Assembly (NCBI RefSeq): GCF_043290135.1
Contig: NC_134707.1
Span: 77,270,987 to 77,334,986, forward strand
Direction of reading: 5' to 3'
Source: Rhipicephalus microplus
Taxonomy: Eukaryota; Arthropoda; Arachnida; Ixodida; Ixodidae
DNA: 64,000 nt
Shown here: positions 42,483-54,147 of the stretch, piece by piece
How positions within the stretch are numbered: the first letter of the stretch is position 1
Layout of the letters: every line of letters starts with the position of its first letter
Notes under the pieces: generated by a model
Database searches by the model: none
Seen by the model: the letters and a program-made list of their open reading frames with translations, nothing else
Told to the model about the DNA's origin: nothing
Program-made: the position numbers and the translations under genes

Positions 42483-43754
42483 ATGGCAACTTCAACTAAC
42501 AACCAGGCGAGTCAAACCAACGGCGCCTATTTTTTTCTCCCGCATATTTTTCATGCGCCGCAAACACCACGCTCATTTCAGGGAGACATTTATGAAGATG
42601 TTGACGACCGGCTTGACCACTTCAATCGAGTTGCCGACATTAACGAATGGCATGAAGCTCGCAAGCTGCGGAGAGTTTACTTTGCGTTAGAAGACTCTGC
42701 CAAAACGTGGTACGAGAATCACGAGGGTTCCTTTGCGACGTGGCATGAGTTCAGCCGACAGTTTCGTGATGCGTACCGCAGCACTGACAGGAGAGAGAGA
42801 TCGAAGCAGGCAATCTCGTCTCGGAACCAACGACCCAACGAGAGAGTTTCGATGTTTGTCGAGGACATGCTTCGACTCTTCAAGCATGCTGACCCTGCAA
42901 TGTCCGAGGAAAAGAAGGTGCGGCATCTAATGCGTAGGGTAAAAGAGCAGCTCTTCGGCGGACTCGTGCGCAATCCACCGACGACTGCGGCAGAGTTCAT
43001 AAATGAGGCAACCACAATGGAGCGTACTCTGCAGTATAGGTCGTCACAGTATGAACGCCACGACTTGACCCCTGCTGCATGCTTTATCGGGGCTGACAGC
43101 GAGAGGCATGCCCTCGCTGAGTGCATAAGAAGCGTCGTGCGGGACGAGCTGCGCCAACTCCAAGCAGCGGGACCCCAACCACCCGTAAGTGATCTCACAG
43201 ACTTAATCCGAAATGAGATCCGACAGGTGGTCACCCCACTCGCGCCAACAAGGCCTGAGGCCCCTGTGCTGACTTATGCAGCAGCTCTGCGATCTCCTGC
43301 ACCACATGGCCCTGATCCCACCATGGGGAGAATGGATCAGGCTAGCCATCAATTCCAGGGCACCTCTTCGACTCCGCCACCCGCCTCAAGGTTTCCGAGT
43401 GCACCAACTTATCGTCCGTCTGGATCGCGGCAGAACGCCACAAAGGCCAGGGTGTGGCGTACGTCCGATAACCGTCCACTCTCCTACCACTGTGGCGAAG
43501 CGGGTCACGTCTACCGTAACTGCCAGTACCGCCAACTTGGTCTCCGTGGCTTTCACCCTGATGCTCGGTGCCCGCGTTACGGTGAGCGTCCTCGCGACAT
43601 CGAAGCGTACCTTACGGGCCAGCAAGCTCCTCGCCTTGGTCAACGCCCCCAATCACCATCACCATCACCTCGCCGCCCCACGTCACCTAGCATTCCCTCG
43701 TCATCTTATGCCCCTTTCAGAGGCCGGTCACCGAGTCCCCACAGTGGAAACTAG
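42483..43754 (+). CDS. Gypsy Gag protein
   Basis: Likely start MATSTNNQAS at 42483; the frame is open upstream to 42327, through the primer-binding region. It contains the retrotransposon-gag segment (FALEDSAKTWYENHEGSFAT, RPNERVSMFVEDMLRL) and one zinc knuckle reading SYHCGEAGHVYRNC. The usual first cysteine is replaced by serine, so zinc binding may be impaired. The C-terminal tail is SP/RS-rich. The frame is otherwise intact. Confidence 0.85.
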   Translation: MATSTNNQASQTNGAYFFLPHIFHAPQTPRSFQGDIYEDVDDRLDHFNRVADINEWHEARKLRRVYFALEDSAKTWYENHEGSFATWHEFSRQFRDAYRSTDRRERSKQAISSRNQRPNERVSMFVEDMLRLFKHADPAMSEEKKVRHLMRRVKEQLFGGLVRNPPTTAAEFINEATTMERTLQYRSSQYERHDLTPAACFIGADSERHALAECIRSVVRDELRQLQAAGPQPPVSDLTDLIRNEIRQVVTPLAPTRPEAPVLTYAAALRSPAPHGPDPTMGRMDQASHQFQGTSSTPPPASRFPSAPTYRPSGSRQNATKARVWRTSDNRPLSYHCGEAGHVYRNCQYRQLGLRGFHPDARCPRYGERPRDIEAYLTGQQAPRLGQRPQSPSPSPRRPTSPSIPSSSYAPFRGRSPSPHSGN

Positions 43755-43859
43755 AAACCGCGGCTCCTGGGGGTGAAGCCGCGTCCCAACGAACTGTCAA
43801 AGAGCCTCCTTTGACGCAAAGACCCGACGATGACCGTTCTGACTTTCCAGTCGTTCCCG

Positions 43860-44750
43860 AAAGTCATAAGACTGTTTCCGCCGACATCACCGTACACGTC
43901 GATAATCACGTCGTCACTGCCCTCGTCGACACCGGCGCCGATTATTCGGTTATGAGCAGACATCACCGTACACGTCGATAATCACGTCGTCACTGCCCTC
44001 GTCGACACCGGCGCCGATTATTCGGTTATGAGCAGCGCCCTAGCATCCCAACTGAGGAAGGTAACTACCCCTTGGCAAGGACCGCCGTTGCGCACGGCAG
44101 GGGGCCACCCCGTCACGCCGACTGGAATGTGCACAGCCCGTGCTCGAGTCCGTGCTTCGACGTTCATAGGGTCTTTCCTTGTATTACCTGTGTGCTCCCG
44201 TCCACTCATTCTGGGGCTGGACTTTCTTCGTGAACACGGCGCAATTATTGGCCTACGAGACTTGCAGGTGTCGTTCGAGGACCCGTTTCATCCTGAACCG
44301 GAAAACGCGCGCTCATCGAAGGCTGCCCTACGTGTATCCTCCGAATCTGTTACTCTGCCTCCCCGCAGCAGCCTTTTTATCAACGTCGAATGTGACCAAG
44401 ACGTCCCCGATGCTGTAATTGCAGAAGGAAATTTGTCCCTACTTTTTGCACAACAAATCTGCGTTGCCCGAGGTATTGTTCAGCCCAGTAGAAAGCAGGC
44501 TTGCCTATTAGTCACGAATTTCAGCGAGGAGTCTTACCATCTTACCAAACACACTGCGATCGCATACCTTGAGGATATTGCTGACGTCCCTGGTCCCTCA
44601 ACATTATCTGCTCTTTTGTCGTGCGACGATTTCGCCATGACATTTGCAAGCACTCTCGACGTAAACCAGGGTACCGTCTGCACAACGGGAATGTCTTTTG
44701 AAGCTACTCGGCTCATTTTGAGACTGCTTCGCTTCGACTTCGAAAGTTAA
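43860..44750 (+). pseudogene. Gypsy protease region with a 76-bp tandem duplication
   Basis: The aspartic protease active-site segment (VTALVDTGADYSVMS) occurs twice because 43883-43958 is exactly repeated as 43959-44034. As 76 is not a multiple of three, the duplication shifts the frame. The rest (44028-44750) has LILGLDFLREHGAIIGL, the usual protease C-terminal motif, and ends at a stop at 44748, before RT. Confidence 0.85.
43883..44034 (+). repeat. Perfect 76-bp tandem duplication over the protease active site
   Basis: Unit starts GACATCACCGTACACG and ends GGTTATGAGCA. The two adjacent copies are identical, which suggests a recent event or an assembly artefact. Confidence 0.92.
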
Positions 44751-44868
44751 CCAAACACCGCTTGCCAAGCATCGTATCATCACCGAGCCTACCGAGAGAC
44801 CCATTCGACAGCATGCCTACAGAGTCTCGCAAAAAGAACAAGACGTCATACGCCAACAGGTCAGGCAG

Positions 44869-46043
44869 ATGCTCAAGGACGATGTCATCCAGCCATCGAC
44901 CAGTCCCTGGGCGTCCCCTGTTGTGTTAGTAAAGAAAAAAGATGGTACTCTGCGATTTTGCGTCGACTACCGAAAGTTAAATAAGATCACGAAGAAAGAC
45001 GTGTATCCTTTACCACGAATAGACGACTCGCTGGACCGCATTCGCAATGCTCGTTACTTTTCTTCCATGGATCTACGCAGCGGCTATTGGCAAATATCTG
45101 TTGATGAGCGTGACCGCGAAAAGACCGCCTTCATTACTCCTGACGGACTCTACGAGTTGAAGGTCCTTCCCTTCGGCTTATGCTCGGCTCCAGCCACTTT
45201 TCAAAGAATGATGGACACGGTTCTTTCTGGGCTAAAATGGCAATCGTGTCTTGTCTACCTTGACGATGTGGTCGTCTTCTCGGACACGTTTGAGCAGCAC
45301 GTCCAGCGCTTACAGGCAGTTCTTCAGGCGATTCGAACAGCTGGACTTTCTCTCAAACCTGAGAAATGCCACTTTGCATTCGAGGAACTGAAATTTCTTG
45401 GTCACGTCGTCAGCCACGCCGGTATACATCCAGACCCTGAGAAAACGAAAGCTGTTGCCGCATTTCCTGTCCCAACGAACAAGCGTGACCTCCGCCGATT
45501 TCTGGGACTCTGCGCATACTACAGACGCTTCGTCAAAGGCTTTTCTAAAATCGCTGAACCGCTAAATGAACTTACGAAAGATGGCGTACCGTTTGTTTGG
45601 GGTCATGATCAGCATCACGCCTTTGACGCGCTACGAAACCAACTCCAAGCCCCACCTGTACTCGGTAACTTTGACGATAACGCTGCCACAGAGCTACACA
45701 CGGATGCCAGCAACGTCGGACTTGGAGCTGTACTGGTTCAATGGAATAATGGCGTAGAGCGCGTGATTGCCTATGCAAGTCGAACACTATCATCTGCAGA
45801 GAAAAACTACTCTGCAACAGAAAAGGAATGCTTAGCCGTTGTTTGGACTATAACAAAGTTTCGCCCTTATTTACACGGTCGACCATTCAGGGTAGTTAGC
45901 GACCACCATTCTTTATGCTGGCTCGCCAACCTCAAAGACCCTTCCGGTCGTCTAGCACGCTGGAGCCTTCGGCTGCAAGAATTTGACGTTACAGTCATTC
46001 ACAAGTCAGGACGCAAACACACTGATGCTGACTGTCTCCATTG
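44869..46043 (+). pseudogene. Gypsy reverse transcriptase and RNase H, fused to LINE sequence
   Basis: The frame is intact from [20 protein letters not shown] through [36 protein letters not shown], the catalytic [10 protein letters not shown], and RNase H ([38 protein letters not shown]) to [13 protein letters not shown]. There it runs into LINE D sequence and stops at 46083. Integrase is missing. Its start is cut off from protease by a stop near 44748. Confidence 0.88.
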
Positions 46044-46835
46044 TGTGATCCACCATTGTGTGACAGATGTGGTGAAGCACTAACAGTTCTTCACATTTTA
46101 GTCCAGTGCAAACAACTAGACACTCTAAGAAAACAACACTTTTCATTACCGTACCGACAACATATACCTTTACACCCTGCAATGTTCGTCGGTAGGGAAC
46201 CACTGTTCACTCATAAGTCGGTGCTGGCTTTTTTAAAAGATGTTTGCTTTTATCATGTCATATACCCAGGCAATGCGTAGCGCGACTTCTCAAGGGAGGT
46301 TGCTGCTGCTGTGGCTACATTGAAAAACACGTGCCTCGCAGCCCTTGGACACAAGGGCGCTGATGAGGCACTTGTGCTAGTGCAAAATATTTTTACACAT
46401 GTTTTTATTATCCAAACCTTTTGTCACCAATTTTTACTATCCATATCACGCCACTGTCATAATTTTAATACTTATGTTTTTACCCCCATTATAGCGAGGA
46501 ATTTTCAGGCCCCTATACAGCCCCGCAACATATCATGGTTCACATCTCTAGTCATTGAAATGGCGCTCTTTGGCCGTCAATTGGCCCTTGCGCCATAAAG
46601 CGCCACATATCATCATCATTCCTTTTCACGGCATGGTCATGATTTTATCACTTCTATGTTTTTACTCACCTTAGCGCGAGGAATTTTAAGGCCCTTATAG
46701 AACCGCTAGTCACAATCATTGTCCACATATCTTGTCCCATGATGTTGAGCTCTTTGGCCGTGAAATGGCCCTTGCGCCAAAAAACACCAAATATCATCAT
46801 CATCATCATGAATAGGAGGTCATCATCATGAATAG
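46044..46835 (+). mobile_element. LINE copy D, 3' end only, with duplicated tail
   Basis: Begins within the last part of ORF2 ([20 protein letters not shown]) and repeats, with substitutions, what copy C has at 41981-42196. It then continues through the stop at 46278 and the 3' UTR. About 185 bp of the 3' UTR is present twice (about 46430-46615 and 46625-46800), each copy ending in (ATC)n. The last (ATC)n part, with CATCATCATGAATAGG, is also doubled. Confidence 0.85.
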
Positions 46836-48083
46836 GTGCTTGGGAGGAAAGAGACTACACCGATCGAACAGCGAGAAGCCGTTATAAATTCAGAAGGCCG
46901 TCCATCAGACAACAAGGTATAGTATACACACTGAAGGTAACGAAATAATTTTAGGCAGTTCTCAGTTCGCTGCTTACATATGAACGGAGGAATCAAATGC
47001 AGCAAATGCAGCAAGCGTTATGAAATAGCCGAAAGGATGGAAAGGAAAGGCAGTGAATACACGGAACCTTGCTATTTCTATATCCCATAAATGTAGCTCT
47101 TCGACAACGACGAAGCCCGGCTAAGGCGGAAGCGAAAGGCTCACAAGGTAAATGTAGCCAAGTAGATAAACCCAAGGGAAAAGTTTCCCTGGAAAGACTG
47201 TATGAAATGTTTGTGGAAGTGCCTTCAATGTGGATTTTGATGCCTAGAAAGACTTGGTGACGGTACTAGAAAAGCAGGAGCGTGGCACAACCTTCACAAG
47301 CATCGATAGACAATCACGTGCAAGGGTATTATACCCGAATCACACTACCAGGATTGACTGGCACGGATACTTGAAATCCTTGTAGGTTAGTTTTCCTCAG
47401 TATCATACACCACTGTTGGGGCGCGGAGGATTTTTAAATGCGAAAACTTCTCATTTCCGAGGCAATAGCGCAGGCTCACCCACACTGTGCTTGCGCGAAC
47501 CCTCCCCCCCTCATCTGGTGAGCGCAAGGAGGTGAGAGGAGGCATGGTGGAGGACGTAGCGTGAGCACCACCTACCCTTCGTTTCTCCTCTCCTGTTTAT
47601 CTCCCGGCTCTTCGGCTGTTTGAAAACCTGAACGCAAACGGCAACGCCGGCATGTGAATTTCGAAGATGCGAGGCTGCGAAAGTGCGCGTTCGCTGCGCT
47701 TCTGTCATTCTCTCTTTCTGTAACAGTGTGCGAAACGCCGAGAACAACGTCAACGTCGGCGCTAGTTGCAGCGCCCCCGCCACTACCGCGGAGCAGAGAA
47801 AGGATCGGGAAGCCGAACGTTCATGCCTGCTTCAAAAGTGGTAATTGAAACACTTTGACACAAGGAACGTCTCATTGCTCACATAAGAGAAACAAAAATT
47901 CGATACACCGCCCCCCCCCCCGCGATGCTTTCGCATCCCACCATGGTTGCCCGTAGGGGGAGATGATGTGTAAGCGATACTCATCTTGATATTGAGCTGT
48001 TCGTCGTCTGATCATCATGTGTCCTATTTGGCAGACGACACAGGGCGCTTGACAGCAGACACAGAAAGTGGGGAAAAGAAAAA
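46836..48083. other. Intergenic, nothing recognised
   Basis: Moderately GC-rich around 47460-47830, with a poly-C stretch near 47911-47921. Short frames on either strand show no family signature. Confidence 0.35.
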
Positions 48084-48321
48084 TTGATTGATTTGTGCGG
48101 TTTGACGTCCCAAAACCACCACATGATTATGAGAGATGCCGTACTGGAGGGCTCCGAAAATTTCGACCACCTGGGGTCGTTTAACGTGCACCCAGACCTG
48201 AGCAAACGGCCCTACAACATTTCCGCCTCCATCGGAAATGGAGCCTCCGCAGCCGGGATTTGATCCCACGACCTGCGGGTCAGCAGCCGAGTACCTTAGC
48301 CACTAGACCACCGCGGCGGGG
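48084..48321 (-). mobile_element. Tick SINE (Ruka-like), near full length
   Basis: In minus orientation: head GGTGGTCTAGTGGCTAAGGT, B-box region CGTGGGATCAAATCCC, and body to the terminal AATCAAT. The A/G-rich flanks (GGGGAAAAGAAAAA and CGGGAAAAAAGACA) may be a degraded target duplication. Confidence 0.9.
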
Positions 48322-48417
48322 CGGGAAAAAAGACAGAAAAAGAAAAAAGGCAGGAAATAAGGGAGCATTACATAAGTAGTGCCAAACCTGCAGAAAGTGC
48401 GCAGCCAGGCGGCTGTC

Positions 48418-48965
48418 TTTCATTCTTTCTTTTTCTTGCCTTTTCTATTTTTCCTGTGTTTTAATTTTCTTTTCTTTTATGCTCTTTCTCGTTGTTTTTG
48501 CCCTTCAACCTTTTACTTTGTTTTATTTTTCTCTCCATTTCTGGCTTGCTGCATGTCCATTTCTTTCTCTTTCACTTTCTCTTTCTCATTCTGTCTATGC
48601 TTTCTGTCTATGCTCTATGTCTATTCCTGACTCTCTCCCATCCTCCGTGTCTTCCTCGCCACCCATAAGCTCTCCTCTGCTCCCTCACTTCCTTTCTCAC
48701 TCTCTTCTTTGTTCTTCCTCACCTCTTATATTTATATCTCTTTCTTGCTGTTGCTAGCTTCCATCGTCTTTTTTTCTCTCTCTCTCTCCATTTCTCCCTT
48801 GCTTGCTCATTCCTTGTTTTATTTCTATACTTTTCGCCTATTTCTTCTTTCCTTTTCTTCCTCTTTTCCCCTCTACACGTCTTTCATTCTTTCTGTGCAT
48901 GCTATGCCTTCTTTTTTTTTAATGCTTTTTTTCATCTTCACTCACGCATCTCTCCTCCTTACATT
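48418..48965 (+). repeat. Long pyrimidine-rich tract
   Basis: About 550 bp with a strong T/C excess on the plus strand (runs of TTTCTTTCTTTT, CTCTCTCTC and related). Frames across it read as Phe/Ser/Leu-rich, membrane-like artefacts. Confidence 0.8.
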
Positions 48966-49673
48966 TCTCTATTTTAATACCTTGCCAGCTAAATATGACA
49001 GCGCAGCACGCGGCCTGGCATTTATGATATATTCTCAAAGTGTTGGAAAAATTGCTTTCTTTTCTCCCGACAAATGACACAACACGCTCAAAAATGACTG
49101 CATCTCGGGCCAAGTATGAGCCATTGGCTGATTTGAGCGTGGCGTGCTCGATTGCTACTAGGGCCGGCGCGGGAAGCCATGGCACGTCCATGTGGCACAC
49201 GCGATTACGCTTAAAAGCCACGCATTCAAACAAAAAAAAGAGAAAATGCTTAAGGTGACAAGATGGCCGTGACATTTTTTTTTTTCGTGCCACCCCTCGT
49301 TTTTTAAAACTTCCGGTACTTTCGTTTGGACGAGACTAGAAAGAATGGAATCGCAGCGTGCCACAAATCCTTTTAACTCCGCCCCTACTGATGAATACTA
49401 TTTTTTTTTTATTTTGCACTGGTGAACTAGCGCTTACGCTTCTTTAGCGAAACCCTGCCATGCGTAGTTGGAAAAATGTTGCAGGGCCACTTTAATGACA
49501 GTACATGCTGCTCAGAGCATGCGTTTCGTACATTCTTGCTGCTAGGTTTATCTCTCCAGCTGACGTGAAATCGCAGCCTAACGCTACTTAATGGCTTTTC
49601 CTTCGCTCACTGAGCCGGCGCTGTGTTTTCCACACAGATTTATACGCTGGTTGACAATTCAGTAAGCTAAATG
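48966..49673. other. Intergenic, nothing recognised
   Basis: Mixed-composition sequence leading up to the P-like transposon. No exon or repeat signature seen. Confidence 0.3.
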
Positions 49674-49681
49674 GATAGTAG

Positions 49682-49721
49682 CATGCGCCCTCAATACACT
49701 TACTGGTCATGAAACTCCCAC
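49682..49721 (+). repeat. Left terminal inverted repeat of the P-like transposon
   Basis: Pairs with 54148-54189. It holds an identical 19-base core, TACTGGTCATGAAACTCCC, preceded by CCCTCAATAC on both sides. Confidence 0.9.
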
Positions 49722-49908
49722 GTAACTCGATGGGAAAGCTTCATATACCGGCCGCATTTTCCGCGCCGCGGCGCTGGCGTAGCTACAAGGGGGACGAGGA
49801 AGCCGCCTGCTGCTGGCTGCCATTAGCCGAGTGTGAGCGCGGAGTGGTGTTGTTTGTGCTGCTTGCACCTTTTTTTTCTCTTTCGGCGGTCACCTCGTCG
49901 TGACCGCG

Positions 49909-52900
49909 ATGCCCAACACCTGCTGTGTGCCGGACTGTCGCTCGGGATACGAGGGCAACGTCGAAAAAGTCTCCCTGTTCTGTTTACCAGCCGACGCAGA
50001 ACAACGCGACAGGTGGAAACGTGCAATCCCGCGACAGGAGACTGTCGGATTTTCGTTCGACTAGAAGTATGTTCGCGTGTGCGAAAAACATTTCGATGCA
50101 AGTGACATCGTACGTGCGGACATGTGTACAGTGAATGGGAACATCATTTCACTGCCTCGAGATCGGCCAAGACTGGTGAAAGGCGCCGCGCCAAGAATTT
50201 TCGAAGGTTTGCCTGCTTACCTCTCCAAACCAAAACAGCGTTCGCGTGGACTAACAAAGCGCCCACCTGTAAAAAGGCCGCGAGAGCTTTCTCCAGACTG
50301 TGATGTGACAGTTGCGAATGCGGACGTCTCCACTGCAGCCGACGAAGAAATCGATGGTAAGTCTGGCTCACTATACGCTAACAAAATTGGCTCCTTCCCT
50401 TATGAAATTTGCTCTTTGTCAGTCTTTGCAGATGTTGTAAGAACTGAGAATCGCCCAGGCTTCGCTGATGCAGAGTGTCAAACAGTGGTCCCAGTTTGTT
50501 CAGCATCGGAGCTGCAGAGAGTGAAGGCGCAACTTCGCAGCGTGAAGCAATAGCTTCAATCATCCCAGCGGAAACTTTCAAAAGCGGAGGCGCACGCCAA
50601 TAAAAAAAGGTGGAATGTACGGAGATATTCACAAGCTGTCAGACCGCGAGAAGCTGATTATAGACCAGTGCATCATGAAGGCAAATATGAAGTCCACGAA
50701 AGCAGCACGGTAAGATCCCGTTTGTGAAGTGTGTTTGGAGTTTTATGTGAAGTGCGGTTTTCGGAGTGTGCGCGTTTTCTTCCTGAATAATGAGAGAAAC
50801 TGAAAAGTGATGCCGTGGACCAAAATGAAATATTTTGTTTTACTTTGATAGTGCTGTTAGCTGGTGCTGTCGCTGAATCGTGAACACAAAAATCTGCATT
50901 TATTGCAGGTATAAAAAAGAATGGCTTTACGACTGTTTACTGCTGAAAATCAAATTGACAGCAGTTTATACATTTCTTCACGAGAATAATTTTCTGCCTC
51001 TACCACACCCTCGCACACTCTACTCGTACCTAAAAAATCTGAAGGCCGCCTTTGGGTTTGATGAAAATATATTTGCCATCCTCAAAGACAAATTGGGAAT
51101 TATTCCAGAGAGAGAACGCCGAGGTATCAATTTTTATTTTTTTGCATTTGATTTTTCTGGACTTTGGTAAACAGCTGAAATAACATTTATTTTTCTTCAG
51201 CGGTCCTGATGTTTGACGAGATGAGCGTGAGAAGGAGCCTTCATGTAAGGGAATCGGATATGACACTGCTTGGAAAGGTTGACTTAGCAGAGAACACGAA
51301 GCCTACTGACCAAGTGAAGGATGGTGACCATGTGTTAGTGTTCCTTTTCCGACCATTCCTCGGTGGCTGGTCGCAGACTGTCGGAACGTTTTGCACGTCA
51401 GGGGCTGCACCAGGCTCCGCTATTGCTAAACTGCTCCTGCATTGCATTGTACTTCTGTCGAATGCCGGTGCCGTTGTTGATGAAGTCACTTGCGATAACA
51501 CTACTTCGAACCGATCAGCATTGAACTCTTTGGGTTCAATTATTATCCTCATGGTATCTAGTACGTGATCTTAATAATAGAAATGTCTTCCTTTTAGGTG
51601 TCAGCGGCGATATCGCCAGTGTATCAACGTCATTTGAGCATCCATGTGACTCCTCCGAAGTCATTGAGGTCATAATTGACCCACCTCACATCTTCAAGTG
51701 CATCAGGAATAACCTTCTGAAAGCTGGAAAATTCCTGGTGGGTAAAACACAGTTCAAGATAAGTCATCACAGTGCTCTGGCTATTTTGTCTCACAGACTT
51801 TTTCTTAATGTAACAGTTGCCTGGTGACAAATGAGTACAGCATTTCCACTTTGAAGCTCTGCTAGACTACGAGGAGCAGCAAACTGGACTTCAGGCTGTG
51901 CCAAAGCTTACGAAAGCACACATCAGGCAACACGTTTTCCAAAAACTGAGTGTGAAACTTGCTGTCCAGGCAAGTCTGCTCTAGCATGTGTCATTAATTA
52001 TTATTATGTATCAAAAAGTGCTGTTCCTTCATGAAAATACAGCACTCTGCCATATAACGTCTCTAAAATCTTTCAGCTCTGCAGTGAAAGCACCGCTTCA
52101 GCAATGGACTTCTATCGCAGTAGAGAAGAATAAGTGAAACTCCATGGCTCCAAAGCAACCTCGGATTTTGCGAGACAAACGAATATTCTATTCGACTGCT
52201 TAAATTCCAAGAGGCCACAAGATGTGCACTATAATAAAGCAGAACACATTGCTGTAAGCCCTAATATTTCAAAGTTATGGTCGCTTCCTTTGAAGTTCCA
52301 ATTAAATCAAATTGTTTTTCAGACACTGAAGGAGAACATCGAGTGGCTTGACAAGTGGCACACTTACAACCAGAGTTTACCAACTCTTCTTTCTGAGCAA
52401 GCCAACGTGCAATGCTCTGAGAATGACTTTGCACAGAACAGTGACGCTTGTCGAAAAGCTGCTGAAATGTGGCTTTCGCTATGTTTTAGTTGGAAACTTT
52501 GGACAAGACCACCTCGAGGTAAATTTAAACCTTTTCGCTAGTTGAAGACATTTTCTTTGCACTTTTCTCTCTTTCAGAGGTTTTTTGGCTTAGCAAGGCA
52601 TGTTGCTGGAGCAGGGGGACAGCCAACGGTTCAGCAATTTTTGTTCATTTACCGGTTGCTCTCGGTCAACAACTTGATCCGTCCGCCACAGCGAGCCTCA
52701 GTTGAAGGGGATGGTTCACGTCTTCTTTTAAAAATGCAGGATCTCTTTCAACATAAAGAACCTACTGTTAATCAGGTAAACATTTTAATAGCACACCAAC
52801 GCTGCTCGTAGGGTGTCTCTCCATCGTATGGAAATGTGCTGAATGTTGTCTAGCCCTTTGATGCTAATGACATGCACGTCTGGTCATATGATATACAACG

Positions 52901-53503
52901 AGCTTCTATTCTGCTTTTTCACTTTTCAAATTTCTCTTGCCATTGTGGTATGAAAAAATATTTACGTTTCAAATTGATACCTTGGCAAATCTTTTTGATG
53001 GTATACTGCCGGAGCCTGTTGAATGCATGCAAGATATGATTCATCCGGAGTCGACGAGGGACAGCATTTTGGATTACCTTGGCGGCTATGTTGCAAAGAA
53101 GTTTGCTAAAATAAGCTGCAAGGACTGCCTCCGAACCCTTAGAAGCAACTCCCGAGAGCCAACTGCATTGACTGCGTTTAAGACGAGAGGATTTTTCCAA
53201 GTGCCATCGGAGAAACTATTGCGCCTCTTGCAAATTGGGGAGGAACATGTTGAAACGCACACAATAGACAATATAGCCTGTGCCAATGTCTACATGAACA
53301 TTGTTGAAAACATCTTGCTGAACGACTGCACTTCCTCGGCCAGTGTTGGCTGTGGAACACATTTTGTGAGCACCACGGCAGAAGTTGTGCACTTTTTTAT
53401 TAAGTGCCGTCTGCACTTTTTTACGCGCGAACAAAACAAACTGTTTCGTGCTGGTGGTCGCCCATCCTGTCCTGCCAGAGGAGAGAGAAAACCAGGGGCA
53501 TAA
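49909..53503 (+). pseudogene. THAP/P-element-type transposase, multi-exon, disrupted
   Basis: The transposase would cut and insert the element. Exon 1 starts MPNTCCVPDCRSGYEGN (THAP C-x-C) and carries an in-frame TAG at 50062-50064, before VCEKHFDASDI (the C-x2-H end). Probable introns: 50355-50431, 50710-50908, 51124-51200, 51561-51597, about 51741-51870, a GC-AG intron from about 51970, 52256-52323, 52520-52578, about 52776-52930. Core motifs are VLMFDEMSVRRSL (first Asp), VDEVTCDNTTSN (second Asp), IDPPHIFKCIRNNL (inserted GTP-binding region) and NFGQDHLE (D-x2-E acidic pair). The C-terminal domain has ILDYLGGYVAKKF. A second stop, TAA, lies near 52130, and frame changes lie near 50550 and 52440. 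The exon junctions I checked (3/4, 4/5) agree in phase. Confidence 0.85.
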
Positions 53504-54147
53504 ATTTTTTTTCAGTGCTTTTTTGTGGCATTCACTCTATCTCCCAACTTTTCATCCACAGTTTCATCCACGCAGATTTAACTAAACGCTATGTACCTGT
53601 GCTCATGGCAGTTCGGAATTCTTGACAATTGCCAGTAGTTGCAGCAAAAAAATACGCCGAGAATTTCGCCCACCTTTCCTTGCAAGGCGCAGCGTTGTTG
53701 CAAAGTTGTTGTTGCACACAAATTTATCTCAGTTAGGCAGAAATAGTTCGCACATAAAAAGCTGAAAATTTGAAAGAGATATCTAAGTGGACAACGAAAA
53801 GAAAGTGTTCGGTTTAAGCCCGAAAGCGACTATACAGAAATCGAGAAATGTAAAAAATGTCACGAACACATCCGTCACTTGACAGATACTCTCATCAAAA
53901 CATTGCCAGCAATAAATAACTTGGGCAATTCGACAACGCGCGTCATGTACAATATTGACAATACTAATCACTGCTATGGTTTGTTAGCGAGAACACGGAG
54001 AAGGAAAATATCTGAAGAAGTGTATTTGACGGCAAACGCTTCTGCGAACGCGCACCTGTCCTACCAAGCGTGGCAGATCAATGCCCAGATCAATGCCTGT
54101 ATACAGTGGCGCCTCTTATGGCCACTTTTGTCCCTATATGAAACTTT

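Larger units (their letters stand above)
42197..46043 (+). mobile_element. Ty3/Gypsy element, 3'-truncated, abutting LINE copies C and D
   Basis: Begins with a TG...CA 5' LTR (42197-42332) right after LINE C and continues with Gag, protease, RT and RNase H. It stops abruptly at about 46043, where sequence of LINE copy D starts. Integrase and 3' LTR are absent. Because C and D overlap in LINE coordinates but differ in sequence, this is not a simple insertion into one LINE. Confidence 0.88.

Noticed and set aside
46793..46835. CRISPR-like short repeats (ATCATCATGAATAGG)
   Set aside because: Only two copies, part of the LINE (ATC)n tail, with no spacer structure, in a eukaryotic setting.
48379..49077. 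Phe/Leu/Ser-rich ORFs resembling membrane proteins
   Set aside because: They translate the pyrimidine-rich tract; any frame there looks hydrophobic.
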